Shown here piece after piece: positions 24,101-39,100 of a stretch of DNA of 64,000 bases. Every line of letters starts with the position of its first letter. The stretch's first letter is position 1. Position numbers and translations under genes: made by a program. Source of the stretch: Oreohelix idahoensis (Eukaryota > Mollusca > Gastropoda > Stylommatophora > Oreohelicidae); NCBI GenBank assembly GCA_024509875.1, contig JAMPIV010019866.1, positions 1-64,000 on the forward strand, read 5' to 3'. Under the pieces are notes generated by a model. That model was not told the origin of the DNA. It worked only from the letters and a program-made list of their open reading frames with translations, and did no database searches.

Positions 24101-27100
24101 TGCTGCATTAAACTAAATCAAAAGACAAACTAGCATCAACAAATGGACAAGACAAACTAGCATCAACAAATGGACAAGACAAACAAACACAGGATGGTTC
24201 TGTAGTATCGTATCAGCCCGAATATACTTCGTCCTTGCACATAATTTGCTAAAGCTTTGAAAGTGTTCTACATGAAAAATAAAAGGTCTCGAATATACCT
24301 ATATATAGGTAAAAACTTACAAAATTTGACAGTTTTCTTTGAATGTAAATTTTCAGTGATAAATGACCTAATTGTTATTTATAATTCCCATTTATTATCC
24401 TCATTTTAATCTTCTTCTCCCAGCTCATCTTCAGTAGAGGAACTGGAATCAGCTTCAAAGTAGGAGTCTTCCCACAGTATGTCATCCTCGCTCCAATCCA
24501 TGTTATTAGAAACACAGCATTTTTTAAACCCCTTTACAATGGATTCACTACTAATTCTTCCCCAGCCTTTGGTTATCCACTGGGCCAACAGCTGTATGCT
24601 TGGTTTCTTCAGTTTGCCTGTCGGGGTTAGTGCATGGTTCCCATTTATTAACCAATCACTATATTCTTTCTGTAAGTAATACTTAAATGGTTTATTAATA
24701 ACAACATATAGAACTTAAAGTTGAGAAGTCATTCCCCCCTTGATTATAACAAGATCAGTGTTCATTTCTGCGATATGCTTCTTTATTTTCTCAGTTGTGT
24801 AGCCACGAAAAGCATCAAGAATTAGCACGCTTCTCTGCCATAGTAAAGCACCTGATCAACATCTCCAAACAACCTTAAGCCAATCTGCCATAAATTCTGT
24901 AGTCATCCACACCTTTTCCTGTGCTCTAAAAATAATTCCAGATGGTAATTGTTCCTTTGGAAGCATTTTTCTCTTCAGAATAACATATGGCAGTGTTTTT
25001 CTACCATCGGCAGTTACTCCTGGCATGACGGTAATGCACAACTGTTCATTGCCTGTAGATCTAACTATAACTGATTTTGCACCCTTCTTGTCCACAGTAA
25101 CACTTGATGGCATGCCTAAAAACACTGGTGTTTGGTCAGCATGTGCCATTTGGCTAAGCAAATAATTGTGGGTTTTTCAGTTTTATAATATAAGGCTGGT
25201 AGGCGATCAGCTTTCCAGCATAATCTGCAGGAAGGCGTTGCGCAAGTGTAGTGCGATGTCGTAAGCACAGACCTTACACTACACCAAGCTTGCCTTTAAT
25301 TCAGTATATGGGATTTTAAACTCTCTTGCCACCTCCAGTGTCGTCATTGTAATAACTTTACATGCTTATTGGGTATCCTTGGTTTCATCTGTCGTGGCTG
25401 TATTCACAAACAAGTCTATCAATGTTTTGAAATTTCCAAGTCTTAGGCCCTCTGAATGCTTTTCTTGATGCGCTGGCACTCCTAAACTTTTCTTCATTTT
25501 TTTCACCAAAGTTGTACATTAGCATTGGAAACACCAAACTTGTTAGCACTAACAGTCTGCACATTTTTGTTTCTTGTGCCTTGCATATTACTCTTAATTT
25601 AAAATTCATATTGTCATTTTTCTTCTTTGTACACTCTCAGATGTCAATTGAATATGTTCAAAGAAAGCAGTGGTCAGCTTGAGGCTATTTCTATCTCCGT
25701 AGAGCTTTTCCAGGAATAGTACCGGTGATGGCCTCATGTGCTTTCTCTGCTCGTCATATGTTGGACATCTTTGAAGCAGATGTTCAGCAGTCATTTTATT
25801 GGTACCACAGTCACACTTATCAGTAGTTCCTACCTTTAGCTTGTTGAATAGGTGGTATCCCAACCTGTTGTGGCCTGTGCGGAGTCTGAAGATTATCACT
25901 TGTTCTCTTCTGTTGAGCTGGTAATATGCATCATTTTTTGTGTGGCCTGGATGTTCTGCTTCCCATTTGTTCCTGTATCTGATTCTGATAAAACTCTTTG
26001 CCTCTTCAAAAGTTATACTTGTATCAGGCTGAGGTAGCATTCCACCTTTCTTTACCAGTCTGTCAGCTTCTTCAATGCCAAAGATGTTGCAATGAGATGG
26101 GATCCACTGTACTACAACTCGTTTGAATCGATGGCTCTGTTTGTGGAGTACTACTCTTAGGTCATCCAGATCTGCATTGTTCTTGCTCTTCAGTGTTGCA
26201 ATTACTGACAGCGCATCTTTAAAGAAAGCAACTTGTCTCTTGATGCTTTCCTCTGTCATTAGGATCTCTGCTGTAATTTTCAAGGCCTCTGCCTCTGCTC
26301 TGAAGTTGTTCGAGAATTTTCCTGTTGCCAATGATAGCCTTTTTCGTGTACCAACGCTTAAGTTCAGCAACACTCCTCCACCTCCATCTTCTGTTGCATT
26401 TGTTGCTGATCCATCTGTGTGGGAATGGGTCCATGTGTGCTTGGGCAATGTTTCTGTATGTATTCTGTGGTTATGGCTCTTCTTTCTGTTGCAGTCTGAC
26501 TCTGTCTTTCAATATCAGGAATGTTTTCTATCATTTCTTGGAAGCGCTGTTGTTTCCAAGCTGGGAGCTTGTGTGCAGTATCGATGGGTTTAGCTGTTGA
26601 TATCGCATTTATAGGATCTGCTCTCATCTTTGTTTTAGCTGATTCTATAAAGTTGCTTTGCGTGAGTCTTCCCCTTCCAAGACCATTTATTCTATGGTAC
26701 ACTGGGTGGTCTGGTAATCTCCTGAATTTCTCAGCTTGTTTTTGGGCCCTGCTATCTCTCCTATCCTCCATTGGTTGAAGGTATGTAATCTTTTCGAGTT
26801 CTTTAATAGACTTTGTCTTCATGCCTCTTGTTGTGGTTCTCACTGCTTGATTTTGCAGTCTATTCATTTTATCGAAGTTTGACTTAGCTGCTGTTGCCCA
26901 TGCTGCAATGCCATACTCTAGGACTGGTCTCACTCGCCCTGTGCATAGCTTCTTTAGCACACTCTCATCTGCTCCCCAAGCTGTTCCAGTAAGTTTTTTC
27001 ATGACTTGTCCAGTTCCTTCAATCTGGTTTTTCCAAGTCAAATGATGATCAAAGGTAATGCCTGGGTAGTTCGGATTTTCATCCTGCATAAGTTCTTCCC

Positions 27101-30100
27101 ATTTAGCACTAGTTTGGAGCTCTGTGGTTTATTTGAGAGGAAGAACACTGTGTATGTTGTTTTCTCTTCATTTATCTTCATTAGCCATGCTGTGGCCCAC
27201 TCCTCCAGTGATGTCAGGGCTTGCTGCATCCAAATGCTTGCCATAGTGATATACTCTTCAGGGGTAGCTTCTTCTCATTTCCTTGTTTACTTGAGATGCC
27301 AAGGAAGCTTTCTTTTCAACATGATCACTCACTTGTGGATCTGCCATGGGCACTGTAATTTTGTAATATCAGTAACACAGCAGATTCTGCCACCAACTAA
27401 CACTGACTACTGAATTATCAGTTCATTGTCACCAAAAGGTGCAAATCCTCACTCTCTCACTTCGTTTTGACCTTATTATTAGATGCGCTTTGTGATTCCT
27501 GCCCGAGCCGGCCGGTACAGTTCCAGCATGCTACAAAATAGACCTCTGTAGGAATCTGCCATTTTTTTTCAGTAAAAAATGTTAGGCTGCGCATATAATG
27601 TGGGAACAGTTTTTGGAAAGCCTTTTTAAGAAAAAACATCGCATTATATTCTGGCCAATATGGTATTTTAATTTTTACATTTTTTCTTTTGTCCCAGGCA
27701 GCACAAGTATAGACTGTGTCAAAAAAGGCATTAGAAAAGAAAGTGTTAAGCAGTGGTGAATAAATTGTTAAGTCAAAGAATGTTGTGAAAAGTTTTGCTC
27801 TTTTTATAAAGGTGTATTTTAAATGTTTAGTTCTGGAAAACCTAGAAGTAAAGTTTCATTAGGAAGGAAAAATTGGCAAGGAAGGGAACTAGTCACCTCA
27901 TCTCTCGATGCTGGACTTAGTATAGTGGTCTCTAACACTTCCCTCCCTGATGGAAACATCTGCTACGGGACTACCTTTACCTTTTTAAAAGTTTCATTGC
28001 TATATTAATCTCTATTTGCGTTACTTTATTCAAACAAATATAACTTTATATCTGTGCATCTTGTCCATTTGTGTTCCCATAAACAAATAATGAAATCCTT
28101 TGATCATTATTAAACTTATCTCTAATTTGTGTTATCGAGAAAAGAAATAACTTTTACCACTTCATAAACAATTCTGTGGAATTGATTAGGCTCTATTTGT
28201 GTTACTTTACTATTACAATAATTGGCAAAATATCACGTTTGCAAATAATACGTGTTGAAGATGATTATTAAACTTATCTGCATGCGAAATTGTGTTACTT
28301 TTTGTCATTAACATTTCAAAATGTGCTACCAAAACCTTCCTTATCTAATTATTTCAATGGGTTACTTTATCAAATCTCTTTGCGGTTCAAAAATATCATT
28401 ATTAAACTTGCTCCTCTAATGTGTTACTTTATTCAAACAAATATAACTATTTCAAAATAAACTATATCATTATTAAACTTATCTCTATTTGTGTTACTTT
28501 ATTCAAACAAATATAACTATTTCAAAATAAACTATATCATTATTAAACTTATCTCTATTTGTGTTACTTTATTCAAACAAATATAACTATTTCAAAATAA
28601 TCCCTGGCTATATTGGAGATGGCGGTTACTTTATTTATATAACTATTTCAATAATCTATTCATTATTTAAACTTATCTTTTGCGTTACTTTATTCAAACA
28701 AATTTAGCTATTTCAAAATAAACTATTCATTATTAAACTTATCTCTATTTGGTTACTTTATCTTCAAACAAATATAAAACCATTTCAAAATTGCCTATAT
28801 CATTATTAAACTTATCTCTATTTGCTGTTACTTTTATTCAAACAATATCTAATATCAAGTATTTCAGGTTCATGGAATAAACTATATGGAATTATTAAAC
28901 AGCCAAATCTTTATTCAAACATCTATTTAATACTTGATGAATTATTAAACTTTATCTATTCTGGTTACTTTATTCAAACACAAATATAACGTTTTCAAAA
29001 TGAAACTATGTCCATTATCAAACTTACTCTATTTACTTTATTCAAACAAATAAACTATTCAAAATAAATCCAATCTTGAAATATCTCTATTTGTGTTACT
29101 TTATTCAAACAAATATAACTATTTCAAAATGGTATATCATTATTAAACTTATCTCTATTTGTGTTACTTTATTCAAACAAATATAACTATTTCAAAATAA
29201 ACTATATCATTATTAAACTTATCTCTATTTGTGTTACTTTATTCAAACAAATATAACTATTTCAAAATGCAATTATTAGGCGCTGTCCTTTGCTGCTTGG
29301 TACTTTATTCTCAAATTACTATTTCCATAAATATTCATTCTCTTATCTTATTTGTGTTACTTTATTCAAACAAATATAACATATTTCACAAAATATAAAC
29401 TATCTCTTCTCATTTAAACTTATCTCTAAATATTTGTTTCTCATTCAAACAAATATAACTATTCTCACAAATAATTTGGTTACTTTATTCAAACAAATAT
29501 ACTATTTCAAAATAAATATAAACTTATCCTAAATTCAAACTAATATAACTATCTCAAAATAAACTAGATTTTATTAAACTTATCTCTATTTGTTACTTTA
29601 TTCAAACAAATATAACTATTTCAAAATAAACTTAAGTCATTATTATTGTGAAACTTATCAAATTTTCTATTTGCGTTACTTTATTCAAAATATAACCAAA
29701 TCTATAACATTATTAAACTAATTTTCGTGTGTAAAACACTGGAATTCAAAGACATTTCATTATTCACTATCTCAGTTACTTTATTCAAACAAATATATCT
29801 ATTTCATTGTAAACGATATCATTATTAAACTTATCTCTATTTGCGTTACTTTATTCAAACAAATATAACTATTTCAAAATAAACTATATCATTATTAAAC
29901 TTATCTCTATTTGTGTTACTTTATTCAAACAAATATAACTATTTCGCAACATCAAAACCAAACAATATCATTTTTACTTTATTCAAACAAATATAACTAT
30001 TTCAAAATAAACTATATCATTATTAAACTTATCTCTATTTGCGTTACTTTATTCAAACAAATATAACTATTTCAAAATAAACTATATCATTATTAAACTT

Positions 30101-33100
30101 ATCTCTATTTGCGTTACTTTATTCAAACAAATATAACTATTTCAAAATAAACTATCTCATTATTAAACCTATCTCTATTTGCGTTACTTTATTCAAACAA
30201 ATATAACTATTTCAAAATAAACTATATCATTATTAAACTTATCTCTATTTGCGTTACTTTATTCAAACAAATATAACTATTTCAAAATAAACTATATCAT
30301 TATTAAACTTATCTCTATTTGTGTTACTTTATTCAAACAAATATAACTATTTCAAAATAAAAACATTATAAACTTCTATTATTAAACTTATCTCTATTTG
30401 CGTTACTTTATTCAAACAAATATAACATTTGTGTTACTTTATTCAAACAAATATAACTATTTCAAAATAAACTATATCATTATTAAACTTATCTCTATTT
30501 GCGTTACTTTATTCAAACAAATATAACTATTTCAAAAATAAACTATATCATTATTAAACTTATCTCTATTTGCGTTACTTTATTCAAACAAATATAACTA
30601 TTTCAAAATAAACTATATCATTATTAAACTTATCTCTATTTGCGTTACTTTATTCAAACAAATATAACTATTTCAAAATAAACTATATCATTATTAAACT
30701 TATCTCTATTTGCGTTACTTTATTCAAACAAATATAACTATTTCAAAATAAACTATATCATTATTAAACTTATCTCTATTTGTTACTTTATTCAAACGTT
30801 AACTATATTCAAAATAAACTATAATTATTAAACTTATTTCTATTTGCGTTACTTTATTCAAACAAATATAACTATTTTCAAAATAAACTATTATTAAACT
30901 TATCTCTATTTGCGTTACTTTATTCAAATTTCAAAATAAAAATTATAAAACTATTTTTCTTTATTCAAAAAATAACTATTTCAAAATATATCATTATTAA
31001 ACTTATCTCTATGTTACTTTATTATAACTATTCAAACTATATCATTATTAAAATATAACTTTATTCAAACAAATAAAACTATTTCAAAATAAACTATATC
31101 ATTATTAAACTTATCTCTATTTGCGTTACTTTATTCAAACAAATATAACTATTTCAAAATAAACTATATCATTATTAAACTTATCTCTATTTGCGTTACT
31201 TTATTCAAACAAATATAACTATTTCAAAATAAACTATATCATTATTAAACTTATCTCTATTTGCGTTACTTTATTCAAACAAATATAACTATTTCAAAAT
31301 AAACTATATCATTATTAAACTTATCTCTATTTGCGTTACTTTATTCAAACAAATATAACTATTTCAAAATAAACTATATCATTATTAAACTTATCTCTAT
31401 TTGCGTTACTTTATTCAAACAAATATAACTATTTCAAAATAAACTATATCATTATTAAACTTATCTCTATTTGCGTTACTTTATTCAAACAAATATAACT
31501 ATTTCAAAATAAACTATATCATTATTAAACTTATCTCTATTTGCGTTACTTTATTCAAACAAATATAACTATTTCAAAATAAACTATATCATTATTAAAC
31601 TTATCTCTATTTGCGTTACTTTATTCAAACAAATCTATTTGCGTTACTTTATTCAAAAAATAAAACTATATTATTATTAAACTTATCTCTATTTGCGTTA
31701 CTTTATTCAAACAAATATATTTCAAAATAAACTATATCATTATTAAACTTATCTCTATTTGTGTTACTTTATTCAAACAAATATAACTATTTCAAAATAA
31801 ACTATATCATTATTAAACTTATCTCTATTTGCGTTACTTTATTCAAACAAATATAACTATTTCAAAATAAACTATATCATTATTAAACTTATCTCTATTT
31901 GCGTTACTTTATTCAAACAAATATAACTATTTCAAAATAAACTATATCATTATTAAACTTATCTCTATTTGCGTTACTTTATTCAAACAAATATAACTAT
32001 TTCAAAATAAACTATATCATTATTAAACTTATCTCTATTTGCGTTACTTTATTCAAACAAATATAACTATTTCAAAATAAACTATATCATTATTAAACTT
32101 ATCTCTATTTGCATCTCTATTTGCGTTACTTTATTCAAACAAATATAACTATTTCAAAATAAACTATATCATTATTAAACTTATCTCTATATCATTATTA
32201 AACTTATCTCTATTTGCGTTACTTTATTCAAACAAATATAAATATTTCAAAATAAACTATATCATTATTAAACTTATCTCTATTTGCGTTACTTTATTCA
32301 AACAAATATAACTATTTCAAAATAAACTATATCATTATTAAACTTATCTCTATTTGCGTTACTTTATTCAAACAAATATAACTATTTCAAAATAAACTAT
32401 ATCATTATTAAACTTATCTCTATTTGCGTTACTTTATTCAAACAAATATAACTATTTCAAAATAAACTATATCATTATTAAACTTATCTCTATTTGCGTT
32501 ACTTTATTCAAACAAATATAACTATTTCAAAATAAACTATATCATTATTAAACTTATCTCTATTTGCGTTACTTTATTCAAACAAATATAATCTATTTGC
32601 GTTACTTTATTCAAACAAATATAACTATTTCAAAATAAACTATATCATTATTAAACTTATCTCTATTTGCGTTACTTTATTCAAACAAATATAACTATTT
32701 CAAAATAAACTATATCATTATTAAACTTATCTCTATTTGCGTTACTTTATTCAAACAAATATAAATTTCAAAATAAACTATATCATTTTAAACCCTAATT
32801 ACTTTATTCAAACCAATGGTTAACTATTTCAAAATAAACTATATCATTATTATACTAATCTCTATTTGCATTTCTTTATTCAATGATAAATACATCTTCT
32901 GTCCTTATGTGGAACAGTGATTACTACTATTTCAAAATAAACTTTATCATTATTATACTAATCTCTGGAAGCTGTGAAATGTGTTCACATTAACGGCTAG
33001 ACTGGTTTCCCTGTGTTCACGTTAACAACTAGACTGGTTTGCCTGTGTTCACATTAACAGCTAGACCGGTTCCCCTGTGTTCACATTAACAACTAGACTA

Positions 33101-36100
33101 GTTTCCTTGTGTTCACATTGACAGCTAGGCTGGTTTCCCTGTGTTCACATTAACAGCTAGACTGGTTTCCCTGTGTTCACATTAACAGCTAGACTGGTTT
33201 CCCTGTGTTCACATTAACAGCTAGACTGGTTTTCCTGTTTTCACATTAACAGCTAGACTGGTTTCCCTGTGTTCACATTACCTGCTAGACTGGTTTCCCT
33301 GTGTTCACATTAACAGCTAAACTGGTTTCCCTGTGCTCACATTAACAGCTAGACTGGTTTCCCTGTGTTCACATTAACAGCTAGACTGGTTTCCCTGTGT
33401 TCACATTAACAGCTAGACTGGTTTCACTGTGTTCACATTAACAGCTAGACTGGTTTTCCTGTGTTCATATTAACAGCTAGACTGGTTTTCTTGTGTTCAC
33501 ATTAACAGCTAGACTTGTTGCCTTGTGTTCACATTAACTGCTACGCTGGTTTCCCTGTGTTCAAATTAAACAGCTAGATTGGTTTCCCTGTGTTCACATT
33601 AACAGCTAAACTGGTTTCCCTGTGTTCACATTAACAACTAGACTGGTTTTCCACAGCCTATCTGCAACTGCCAACTGGAAATTAACAGTGAAATCCTGCT
33701 GGACAATGATTTTTTTTTTTTAAACTTTCAGTCCATTTGAAGCAGAGATCTGTGACAGACATGTTGTTTTCTACGTCTGAGCAGACAATTCTGGTTATTT
33801 CCATGTCCTTCAGATTTCCATCTCTCAGTCTCTTATTGGATTCTCCCTCTTTTTTTCCCTTTACTCTGGAGTTTTACATGAGAGTTTGTCTTGTGATGTT
33901 AGCTGAGGGCAGTGTGCTCCAGCACCTTTTTCACACATCCTCTTTGCCTACATATGTATGGTTCTCTCACCCAGTAGAACATTAAGGATTCTGCTGCATC
34001 AATTTAATCTTTCTGTTTCACAAAAGCACTAGTTTACAGATGAATGTAGTTTTGTAATAATTTGTTTTTAAATTTTCCTCAATTGTTCTGATCCAAACAA
34101 GAGAACTAGCCTGACATTACAAAATGCACTGCATAGTGTGAAATTTTATCTCAGGAGGGTGCACACTTCACAAATACTGCAGGATTTCAGTCAGATAACA
34201 GATGTCTGCATTCACTATGTTTGTCAGATTCTGTAACTGTATAGGGTGAATGAAAAGCCACTCCCTATTTTGTAAATTGTTATATCCTCACTTGTATTCA
34301 TTTGATAAACATGAAACATATGTCACAACGGGGAGCCATAACTGTCATTTGACATTAAAACTAATAAGCTTATTTTTTTATTTCCAGAAACAAAATAAAA
34401 TCTAAAATGACCAAACAATGGATGCCCTTTATGAAGTCATGTGTTGAAGATGAATAGACCAGATCTTATACTGAGCTGTTACATAAATGTGACATAGCAT
34501 TCTATGTAATAAAAAAATAAGTTCATTCTCTTTATTTTGATATCTGTTTTATATAAACTTTGTTGGACAGGAGTCCAGAAATAACTACTTAAACAATTGG
34601 GAGTGACTTATAAATCTTACTTACTGACTTAGTCATCCCTCTTCTACCGTGAGGTGTAGAGGTTTGGAGGATGGAGCGCCATACTATCCTATCGGCTGTC
34701 TTTCTTCTGCCCTGATTCCAGTCTTGGCCTCGGTCCTTCAGAGATTGCTTAATGTTGTCCTCCCAGTGGACTCTGGGTCATCCTGGAGATCTGGATCCCT
34801 GGCTCTTAGTTTCCCATACTTGTCGTGGTAGCCGATCTTCTTCCATTCAGTCTGGTTCTCTCTCCTTTGGTTCTTTTAATCAAATTTTAAAGCAAACAGG
34901 TGATTGGCCTGTTGTGTCTTTGCGAGGTGGAGGGGCTGCCCCCTTTCAGCCTCCATGCATGCCGCCCTCCTCTTTTTTCAGCCGGGCTTGGGACTGGCCT
35001 AGACTTTTAAATCACCCTGTATAAATCTGTTTTACAGTAATTTTCTGAATCCAAGAAAGCTAAGATAATAAGCCAATTTTACAATCATTGCTGGATTTCA
35101 GGTAAGCCAGATTTTTACAATACTCTTCAAACATTTATAATCACTCAACAAACTTTTCTCTGAGAACTATGGTCCAACTGATGTTGTGCAAATCAACATG
35201 GTGATGACTGCAGTAAAATTAACTACCGATAGTAAGTTTACCATATACAGGTATGGAACAGTCTTCCATAAGCAAAAGAATAAATTCAGCCAACTTAATG
35301 ATCAGAAAGGTCATCATGGTTTTTTTTTTTTTTTTGGGGGGTTTGTTCTGTATAACATATTCCCTGATGTTGCACTTTTTTTTTCTTTTTTTTTTGGCTT
35401 AACATAGACTGTACTGCACTTCTGCGTATGTTCAAATGTTCAATCCTTTTTTTTATAGTAACCCCTAGTGCAAGAACGCATGCCAGTCCTGGAATTATCA
35501 TGCAAAGACAATTCTGCATGACATTAACAATTTTAGTGGTATGTCCTTTATTCTCCTGTACTCACATTTGTCTGACCTCTTCTCTTCTGGTATAATAGTT
35601 CTGAAAAATATACAAGACACAAAATGCTGAATTTTTATATTTAAAAAAAAAAAATGGTTTCTTTCGCTGTGGGAGATTGAAACAGATCAAAACACGGAAC
35701 TGCTAAACCAGGTCGTATGGTGAGAATGAATAATTGTTCTGAAAAATATACACTACACAAAATGTTGAATTTTTATATTTAAAAAAGATGTTTCTTTCAT
35801 GGTGGAGGTTGAAACAGATCAAAACATGGAACTGCTAAACCAGGTCTAGTATGATGAGAATGAATAATTGTTCTTAAAAATATATAATACACAAAATACT
35901 GAATTTTTATATTTAAAAAAAAATGTTTCTTTTGCTGTGGGAGATTGAAACAGATCGAAATACGGAACTGCTAAACCAAGTCTAGTACAGTGAGAAAGCA
36001 TCTCTTCTTCTTTGCCTTTTAACTTTCTACAGAGCACAGGCCTTAATTATTGGTCCAATGTCTGTCTCCAGCTCTCTTCTCCTGATCTCCCTCGATCTCT

Positions 36101-39100
36101 TTTACTCTTCTTCATAAAATATCAACTGTAGGTTCTAATGACGATGTTTGTACTTTTCAACAAATGTGATGTCATGCTTATAAGCAGTTAATGTTAAAAT
36201 GAGTGTGCTATTTTATTTTACTTTACAACGTTGAATTCCTTGAAATTGATATGTAAAATGCATGTGAGAATAAATTCAGTATGAAAGGTGAGAGAAAGGA
36301 AGGGCAGAATGTCAGACGGGCCTGTGTGCCCAATTCTCAACCCTTTAAAAATAAAGTTTGTTCGTTTGTTCGCTCTTCTTCTCTTTATCGTTCCTTATGG
36401 AGAATGCGGCAATCGCAGCAGCTGGTCCCCTTGCAGGACACCTGTATCAAAGCATTTATGTGCTCTTGCATAAAAATATTACAAATAAGGATAAGAATCA
36501 CTAAGGAAGATTGCTGTCAATATGGAAAACTGAACTTAGGAAACACCTTAAAAAACTAACTGCAAGAATGAAACAATAGAAATGAGATGAAAAGGAGGAA
36601 GAGGCAAGTGAGTAGAGATGAGCAGTAAAAAAAGTAACAAGACAAAATAGCAATATACTAGAAAACATAAATAAATGTAAGCAGATAAATATATCAATAT
36701 TAACATATGCAGTAATAATGGAATATTGGATAACTAGTACCAACATCTTCTCCTCACTTGTTGTCCCACTGGTAATTCTCTGGTTACTTCCACCAGTTCC
36801 ACATGGGTGATCTTGTCATACCAGTTCAATCCTTCTATTCTGGTATCATCATCTATTCCTCCAATTGTGTCTCTGCTGCTCCCAATTTATCTGTATGATT
36901 CCACATCTTGTAACTACCAGGACAATCTGGCTATCATTAGTTGCATTTATTCTCCCCTTCTTTTTCTTTGATCCTTTGCCACCGACTGTCAAAACAGTCA
37001 ATGACCATCATGCCTGGTGGTGTCTTGTAGGGCAGCAATAAACTGCTTCCACTTTGCTTGGTCGGCGGCCATCCTTCATGCAGTGCCCCAGCTCTGGCTC
37101 ATTCTTTGCATCTTGGCCTCCGCAGTTCTCTGCCAAGTTGATTTTGGTCGGCCTCTTTTGCTTTCCTTCAGGGGTCCATAGCATAGCTGTTCTTGTAATG
37201 GCATCAGGATCTCTTCTGATGATGAGGCCAACCCAACTCCAGCGTCTGCCAGCTATGATGGTGTGCATGTGCTCTTGGTTACTCTGAGGTAAGCAATTCT
37301 TGGTTGGTGATGGTCTTCGGCCTAAAGATTCGGAGAATGTTCTTGAGGGAAACTGTATAGAAAGAGGACAATTTCGACATTTCCTTCTGTTACTCGGCAG
37401 ATTGTATGGAAAGAGGACAATTTTGACACTTCCTCCTGTGTTACTCTCATAATCTTCCCCTTTTCCATGTGTACTTTCAAACCCACATCAAGTATTCTCA
37501 ATCTGTCTTGCATCTGGTAACAGTTATAGGACAGAAGAGGCAGGTCATCATCAAAATCTACATCATTAACTCTTACTATACGTGAGCTAAAACCACGTTT
37601 TTACGCGCTAGTTTTGCTATCATTACCGTCGCGCACCAGTTGAACTGGCGAGCCGTAAAATTGGTACCAAACCCGCGCCACTTCACGGGGCTTGCCGGAT
37701 AGTAAGAGTTAAGCTGTTTAGTAGAGTTCCCTAAATTCCATTCTATTGGTTGGTGTTGTTTTCATAAACCAGTTAACAGACAGTAAGAAGAGAAATGGTG
37801 ACAAGAGACATCAATGCCACACTCCTTAAGTTGTCCTTCACTGAGTATTCTACATTCCATTACTTTATATGTTTCCTTTATTAGATTGATGAACCTAAGG
37901 GGGAACTCCATAGTGCCTCATCAGTTTCCAGTCCAATTCTCTGTCTAAACTGTCAAATGAATTTTCATAGTCTACAACTCTGATATAAAATTGTGAGTTC
38001 AATTCCAAGCTCTGTTTAACTATTATGTGCAGTGCAGCTATCTGGTCTCATTCCTGCTTTAAACTACCATATATACTCAAGTACAAGTTGAGAAATTTAT
38101 TCCAATTTTGGACCTTAAAAAATGTACCCCTGACTTATAGATGAGTTAAAAAAAATAGATTCATGAAACCGGTTACTGTTGCCTCCTACCTTTTCCGGTG
38201 CATACTAATATCCTTCAGATATAAACTTGCTGCTTCATTAAATATTTTTATCAAAATATCTTAAGTAATACACTGTTGCTGTCGTTTTGACGGTTTCATA
38301 AGACGTAAATCTATTTAATACTTTTGACGATCGAAGGTAGAGAACTATATGTTAACTCTCTGGGACAGGTTGATTTGGGGTTATCTTCCCTGTGTTTATT
38401 CTTGGTGGTTGATCTGTCTTAAGAGGGCCGGTTAGCTGTTCTCAAATCTGTTCTGTCTACGCATGCGCTAGTTTTTAGCGCGAACCGAGAAGACTTCCGT
38501 CTGGGAGTGATGAGCTGCTTTTCTGACCGGACAAGATGTCCGTTGTTTCTTCTCTGCATTATCTGGGGGAAAGAGAGTCTTCAGTGTAACTGTGATTTCA
38601 GTGATTCTCTTCAGAGTTATTCTGTTCATCTGGAATGACGACAGTGGTTATTTGTGTATTTCTCGGATTCTGTCCAAGGTAAAATAAACTTTATTATTAT
38701 GCCAAGATTGCAGAACATTTAGTATGAACCTGTGAGTAGCGCTCACAGTTCTTGAGATCCAGAGTCCATTATGTGTGCTTGACGTAGCTAACTAAGTCTA
38801 TTCGTCGAATTACTTTATAGAAGCACAATGAACGTATATTTATATGAAACCCGCATTATGGCGGTATGTTTCGGCACGGAAGATAATGCCTGCCTTTGAA
38901 AATACACAGTTGTTCATCAATCATTATGAGGCCCGACATTATGGCCTATATCTTTGAGCAGAAGAAGAAGTGTCTGGCGGGAGAAGCCAGATGAAGTCTT
39001 GACTTTATCAACAAGTTCACAGACTTCGATATTAAGCAACTATATTTGTCACAAGACTACCTGATGCGTTTAGTCAGGGGCTCTGAGCTACAGTATGAAA

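Larger units (their letters stand above)
24208..27663 (-). mobile_element. Tigger/pogo element interrupted by LINE-F
   Basis: Imperfect TIRs lie at 24208 (TCGTATCAGCCCGAATATA) and 27663 (reverse: CCATATTGGCCAGAATATA), each next to TA. Inside on the minus strand is a pogo-type transposase (24406-25609), interrupted near its N-terminus by LINE-F (25612-27265). The remaining 27266-27663 is presumably the element's 5' region. Confidence 0.75.

Noticed and set aside
28000..33655. CRISPR-like or centromeric array
   Set aside because: Units are directly tandem without unique spacers. The array sits in an intron and is only about 5.7 kb in total; no centromere evidence.
33737..33985. Plus-strand 82-codon frame
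   Set aside because: Low-complexity hydrophobic and Ser-rich content in intronic DNA, with no splice or family support.
34609..35028. TATAAATCT as target-site duplication of the LINE-A insert
   Set aside because: GACTTWTAAATC gives a longer duplication and correctly restores the MITE-M end.
35545..35585. Possible 21-nt microexon (minus strand, AG before AAGAGAAGAGG, GTGAGT after) for the missing linker
   Set aside because: Splice signals fit, but the peptide does not match the family and such a match is easy by chance.
38180..38215. Possible short exon ending GGAAAAG-GTAGGA
   Set aside because: Only 23 nt, with no similarity to the expected linker.
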